In this document: positions 59,090 to 64,000 of the stretch, one piece after another
How positions within the stretch are numbered: position 1 is the stretch's first letter
Layout: each line of letters opens with the position of its first letter
DNA from: Delphinus delphis
Taxonomy: Eukaryota; Chordata; Mammalia; Artiodactyla; Delphinidae
Reading direction: 5' to 3'
NCBI RefSeq assembly: GCF_949987515.2
Contig: NC_082691.1
Span: 63,991,740-64,055,739 of the forward strand
DNA: 64,000 nt
Translations under genes and position numbers: made by a program
The notes under the pieces: model-generated
Seen by the model: only the letters and a program-made list of their open reading frames with translations
Told to the model about the DNA's origin: nothing
The model's database searches: none

Positions 59090-60855
59090 AAAGTGTGACT
59101 CACAGAAAAATTAAATCATACATTTACAGCTCTAAGAGTTTCAAAAAGTGAACATCCTTGTGTGGTCAGTGTCCAGATCAAGAAAGAGAAAGAAAACATT
59201 GTCATTCCCCCAGAAATCTTCACTGGAAGGGCCCTCTCAGTGTCACTCTTCCATCCCTCCCACTCAGGAAATTGCTAGCCTGGTTTGTCTTCTAATCCTA
59301 TTGAATAGTTTTGCCTGTTTTTTCTTTTATCCATACCTTTTTATAATTTTGAAAAATTTCACATCTACAGGAAAGGTGAAAGAGTAGTACATTGAACACT
59401 CTTATTTCCTTTACCCAGATTCACTCACTGTTAACATTTTGCCACTGTTTTCTTATTTCTCTGGACTATTCTAAAGTTGTAAGCACCATGTTCACCCCTG
59501 AATACTTTATCAGATATCACCTAAAAATAAAGATATTCTTCTGTATAATCCCAATACCATTAGCACACTCATAAAATTAAATGTTGATAGAGTAATTTGA
59601 TCTAATATATAAATATATCCAAATTTTCCAAATCATTCCAATAATTTTATAGGTTTTTTTATCCATGACAGGATCAAAAATCATGTGTATTTTAATTGTT
59701 TTACATCTTTCAATCTCCTTTAATCTGGAATAGTCTTTCTGCTCCTTTAAAAAAAAAAAGATATTGGCATTTTTCCAAGTGTCCAGGTTGGTGGTTTTGT
59801 GAAATGGCCCTCAATGTGAATTTGTCTAATTGTTTCCTAATGATTCAATTCAGATTAAACATTTTTGGCAAAAATATCATATGAGTGAGGTGACTTCCTC
59901 TTCACCATATCAGTCAGGAGTCAAATGTCAGTTGATCACATTATTGATGACGCTAAATTGGATAATTTGGTTAAGAAGGTGTCTGCCAGATTCCTTTGTC
60001 ATGAAAATATTCTTTCCCTTTGCAATTAATAAATATTCTTTAGGGTAATATTTTGACACTGCGTAGATGTTCTCTTCCCCACCCCCACCGCCAAACTTTT
60101 CCTCAATGATTTTATCATCCATCGATCATATTTGCCTGAATTAATTGTTACATTAATGGATGAAAAATGGTGATTTAAAAAATTCTATTACTCCTACATT
60201 GATTAGCCAGCATTCTTCTGTAAAGAATTTTTCCATTCCCTTCTCACTCCTCCCCCCTTCTTAATTTCACAATGGACTCTTTGATTCCTTTTACTGAGTG
60301 TTTTACAATTATCATTATTAGTTGTTTTGATGCCCCCAAATTTGGCCAGTGATAGTCCCTTCAGGGAGTCCATGAGTTCTTTAGATGTCCCCGTGGTCCT
60401 TCAGCACTTCTTTCTGGCATGAGATGTTTTCCCATTTATTCAAGAATAATTTGTGTATTTTAAGACTGTTTTAAAGTTTTTCTCAATAGCTTTTGCACAT
60501 TTTTAAAAAGTTTATTCCTAAGTATATTCTTTTTTGTTGTTGCTATTGTACATGAGGTGTTTCTATTGTCTTATATGTGTGTGTGTGTATACTATCAATT
60601 TTTATACATTAATTTTATGACCTGTTATTTTATTGAATCTCTAATGGTTAAGTTAGTCATTGATTCTTTTGAGTTATCCAGATATATCATGATATTATCT
60701 GAAAACAGAGTTTTGAATCTTTTCTAATTCTTCACTTCCCATTGTTTTTCCCTTGTCTAATCATTTTATCTTGTCTAACTTCATCAATGAATACCTCCAA
60801 TATGGTGATAGTTGTTCTTCACATTGGTGGGTATGCCTCTGATGTCTCCCATTAG
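59090..60855 (-). mobile_element. ancient L1 LINE, 3' UTR and an ORF2 part
   Basis: From 59090 to about 60450 the order 'tcactgttaacattttgcca', 'caagtgtccaggttggtggt', 'gcaattaataaatattcttt', 'catccatcgatcatatttgc' and 'aatttggccagtgatagtcc' is that of a widespread old L1-type 3' end in antisense. From about 60480 to 60855 'tttattcctaagtatattct', 'tgttgctattgtacatgag' and 'catgatattatctgaaaaca' is antisense ORF2 near the reverse transcriptase. The two parts are not adjacent in a normal L1, so a deletion or two elements are involved. A short (GT)n sits at about 60577-60589. The element is cut by the L1 at 60856. Confidence 0.55.
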
Positions 60856-61193
60856 ACCCAGCTCCACTCAACGACCAGCAAGCTAGAGTGCTGGACACCC
60901 TATGCCAAACAACTAGCAAGATAGGAACACAACCCCACCCATTAGCAGAGAGGCTTCCTAAAATCATAATAAGTTCACAGATACCCCAAAACACACCACT
61001 GGATGTGGTCCTGCTCGCCAGAAAGACAACATCCAGGCTCATCCACCAGAACACAGGCACCAGTACCCTCCACCAGGAAGCCTACACAGCCCACTGAACC
61101 AACCTTACCCACTGGGGGCAGACGCCAAAAACAATGGGAACTACGAACCTGCAGGCTGCAAAAAGAGACCCCAAACACAGTAGGTTAAGCAAA

Positions 61194-62090
61194 ATGAGAA
61201 GACGACAAATACACAGCAGATGAAGGAGCAAGGTAAAAACCCACCAGACCAAACAAATAAAGAGGAAATAGGCAGTCTACCTGAAAAAGAATTCAGAGTA
61301 ATGATAGTAAAGATGATCCAAAAATCTTGGAAATACCATGGAGAAAATACAAGAAATGTATAACAGGGACCTAGAAGAACTAAAGAGCAAAAAAACCAAT
61401 GCTGAACAACACAATAAGTGAAATTTAAAATTCTCTAGAAGGAATCAATAGCAGAATAACTGAGGCAGAATAACGGATAAGTGACCTGGAAGATAAAAGA
61501 GTGGAAATAACTACGACAGAGCAGAATAAAGAAAAAAGAATGAAAAGAATTGAGGATAGTCTCAGACACCTCTGGGACAACATTAAATGCACCAACATTC
61601 GAATTATAGAGGTCCCAGAAGAAGAAGAGGAAAAAAAAGAGATGGAGAAAATATTTGAAGAGATTATGGTTGAAAACTTCCCTAATGTGGGAAAGGAAAT
61701 AGTCAATCAAGTCCAGGAAGTGCAGAGAGTCCCATACAGGTTAAATCCAAGGAAAAACACACCAAGACACATATTAATCAAACTATCAAAAATTAAATAC
61801 AAAGAAAAAATATTAAAAGCAGCAAGGGAAAAGCAAAAAATAACACACAAGGGAATCCCCATAAGGTTAACAGCTGATCTTTCAGCAGAAGCTCTGCAAC
61901 CCAGAAGGGAGTGGCAGGACATAGTTAAAGTGATGAAGGGGAAGAACTGACAGCCAAGATTACTCTCTACCCAGCAAGGATCTCATTCAGATTTGACAGA
62001 GAAATTAAAAGCTTTACAGACAAGCAAAAGCTAAGGGAATTCAGCACCACCAAACTAGCTTTACAAAAAATGCTAAAGGAACTTCTCTAG
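61194..62090 (+). pseudogene. L1 ORF1 (RNA-binding protein), disabled
   Basis: The expected ATG is present at 61194, but a one-base deletion within ten codons puts a TGA in frame. A second ATG, 34 bases further, is followed by a one-base A insertion near 61319. TAA at 61426-61428 is the same change, in the same context, as in the first L1. A private TAA replaces a Glu codon near 61471. From 61501 the frame is open for 149 codons through the RRM (TNIRIIEVPEEEEEKK) and C-terminal domain (PRHILIKLSKIKYKEKI, KGIPIRLTADLSAEAL). It ends in TGA at 61948, where another frameshift separates it from the natural stop at 62088-62090. Confidence 0.9.
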
Positions 62091-62148
62091 GCAGGAAACA
62101 CAAGAGAAGGAAAAGACCTACAATAACAAACCCAAAACAATTAAGAAA

Positions 62149-64000
62149 ATGGTAATAGGAACATACATATCGATAACTACCTTAAATGTAAACGGATTAA
62201 ATGCTCCAACCAAAAGACATAGATTGGCTGAATGGATACAAAAACAAGACCCATATATATGCTGTCTACAAGAGATCCACTTCAGACCTAGGGACACATA
62301 CAGACTGAAAGTGAGGGGGTGGAAAATGATATTCCATGCAAATGGAAATCAAAAGAAAGCTGGAGTAGCAATACTCATATCAGACAAAATAGACTTTAAA
62401 ATAAAGACTATTACAAGAGACAAAGAAGGACACTACATAATGATAAGGGATCGATCCAAGAAGAAGATATAACAATTGTAAATATTTATGCACCCAACAT
62501 AGGAGCACCTCAGTACATAAGGAAAATGCTAACAGCCATAAAAGGGGAAATCAACAGTAACAGAGTAATAGTAGGGGACTTTAACACCCCACTTTCACCA
62601 ATGGACAGATCATCCAAAATGAAATAAGGAAACACAACCTTTAAATGATACATTAAACAAGATGGACTTAATAGATTTATAGGACATTCCATCCAAAACC
62701 AACAGAATACACATTCTTCTCAAGTGCTCATGGAACATTCTCCAGGATAGATCATATCTTGGGTCACAAATCAAGCCTTGGTAAATGTATGAAAATTGAA
62801 ATTGTATCAAGTGTCTTTTCCGACCACAATGCTATGAGACTAGAGATCAATTACAGGAAAAATCTGTAAAAAATACAAACACATGGAGGCTAAACAATAC
62901 ACTACTTAATAACCAAGAGATCACTGAAGAAATCAAAGAGGAAAGCAGAAAATACCAAGAAACAAATGACAATGAAAACATGATGACCCAAAACCTATGG
63001 GATGCAGCAAAAGGAGTTCTAAGAGGGAAGTTTATAGCAATACAATCCTAAATTAACAAACAAGAAACATCTCAAATAAACAACCTAACCTTACAACTAA
63101 AGCAATTAGAGAAAGAAGAACAAAAAACCCCCCAAAGTTAGCAGAAGGAAAGAAATCATAAAGATCAGATCAGAAATAAATGAAAAAGAAATGAAGAAAA
63201 TGATGGCAAAGTTCAATAAAACTAAAAGCTGGTTCTTTGAGAAGGTAGACAAAATTGATAAACCATTAGCCAGACTCCTCAAGAAAGAAGGGAGAAGACT
63301 CAAATCAACATGTTTAGAAATGAAAAAGGAGAAGTAACAACTGACACTGCAGAAATACAAAGGATCATGAGAGATCACTACAAGCAACTAAATGCCAATA
63401 AAATGGACAACCTGGAAGAAATGGACAAATTCTTAGAAAAGCACAAACTTCCGAGACTGAACCAGGAAGAAATAGAAGATATAAACAGACCAATTACAAG
63501 CACTGAAATTGAGACTGTGATTAAAGATCTTCCAACAAACAAAAGCCAGGGACCAGATGGCTTCACAGGCGAATTCTATCAAACATTTAGAGAAGAGATA
63601 ACACTTATCCTTCTCAAACTCTTCCAAAATATAGCAGAGGGAGGAATATTCCCAAACTCATTCTATGAGGCCACCATCACCCTGATACTAAAAGCAGACA
63701 AAGATGTCACAAAAAAGAAAACTACAGGCCAATATCACTGATGAATATACGTGCAAACATCCTCAACAAAATACTAGCAAACAGAATCCAACAGCACATT
63801 AAAAGGATAATACACCATGATCAAGTGGGGTTTATTCCAGGAATGCAAGGATTCTTCAATACACACAAATCAATCAATGTGATAAACCATATGAACAAAG
63901 TGAAGGAGAAAAACCATATGTTCATCTCAATAGATGCAGAGAAAGCTTTTGACAAAATTCACCACCAATTTATGATAAAAACCCTCCAGAAAGTAGGCAC
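62149..64000 (+). pseudogene. L1 ORF2, 5' part, disabled, partial
   Basis: The endonuclease start is intact here (MVIGTYISITTLNVNGLN, then CCLQEIHFRPRD), unlike in the first copy. A one-base deletion near 62447 ends that frame at 62472. Further indels follow around 62625 and 62672. The frame at 63310-63741 covers the N-terminal part of the reverse transcriptase ([35 protein letters not shown]) and is lost by another one-base deletion near 63713. The sequence then continues in another frame with the region coding for DAEKAFDK at about 63934-63957, up to the window edge. The FADD box would lie beyond the edge. Confidence 0.9.

Larger units (their letters stand above)
60856..64000 (+). mobile_element. 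L1 LINE, cetacean type, 5'-truncated, runs off the window
   Basis: It begins within the 5' UTR at 'acccagctccactcaacgac' (the matching site in the first L1 is ~35931), so at least ~1.65 kb of 5' end is absent. ORF1 (61194-62090) and the first half of ORF2 (62149 onward) follow in normal order, and the sequence ends inside the reverse transcriptase at the window edge. It is closely related to the copy at 34284 and inserted in an old antisense L1. Target-site duplication cannot be judged without the 3' end. Confidence 0.93.

Overview
This window reads as mammalian nuclear DNA from a cetartiodactyl, most likely a cetacean. The host call rests on recognition, not on a database search. There are seven tRNA-derived SINEs of the CHR type, which open with a GGGCTTCCCTGG-like head. 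There are also two long L1 copies whose 5' UTR, ORF1, ORF2 and 3' UTR match the L1 lineage I know from whales and dolphins. The DNA is AT-rich, has no bacterial-type gene packing, and carries MIR, old L1, MLT1-like LTR and hAT-type relics.

Layout. Positions 1-33 kb are gene-poor, with old L1 3' ends on the minus strand (20-360, 3600-5230, 18500-18720, 23195-23580, 24320-24655), MIR copies, four CHR SINEs, a 1.5 kb ancient repeat (7880-9420) and several (AC)n microsatellites. A short stretch at 20956-21066 looks like a real internal coding exon on the plus strand (111 bp, phase 1-1, good splice sites), and 26214-26278 is a weaker second candidate. I could not name the gene. If the exon is real, the surrounding tens of kb are probably intron.

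From 33.3 to 42.1 kb there is a nested mobile-element complex. An ancient L1 ORF1 relic is interrupted by a SINE (33907-34115). Next to it lies a near full-length 7.1 kb cetacean-type L1 (34284-41419), followed directly by the 3' end of another L1 (41420-42072). Both ORFs of the long L1 are broken by nonsense codons and frameshifts, although one 372-codon stretch of the reverse transcriptase is still open.

Positions 42-55 kb are quiet, with MIR copies, ancient repeats, two SINEs 63 bp apart inside an old antisense L1 (50021-51360) and an MLT1-like LTR (55343-55652). At 56482-58850 there is a processed retrocopy of MMD (PAQR11) on the minus strand. It has a poly(A) tail, a poly(A) signal and a 10 bp target-site duplication. 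It is internally deleted, has a GC-rich 5' segment I could not assign, and sits inside an LTR-like element. The window ends in an old antisense L1 (59090-60855) broken by a second young-type L1 (60856-64000), which runs off the right edge.

No intact protein-coding gene, tRNA, rRNA or CRISPR array can be supported. The most informative observations are the candidate exon, the chimeric MMD retrocopy, an in-frame ORF1 stop codon shared by the two L1 copies, and the unusual L1/L1 junction near 41.4 kb.
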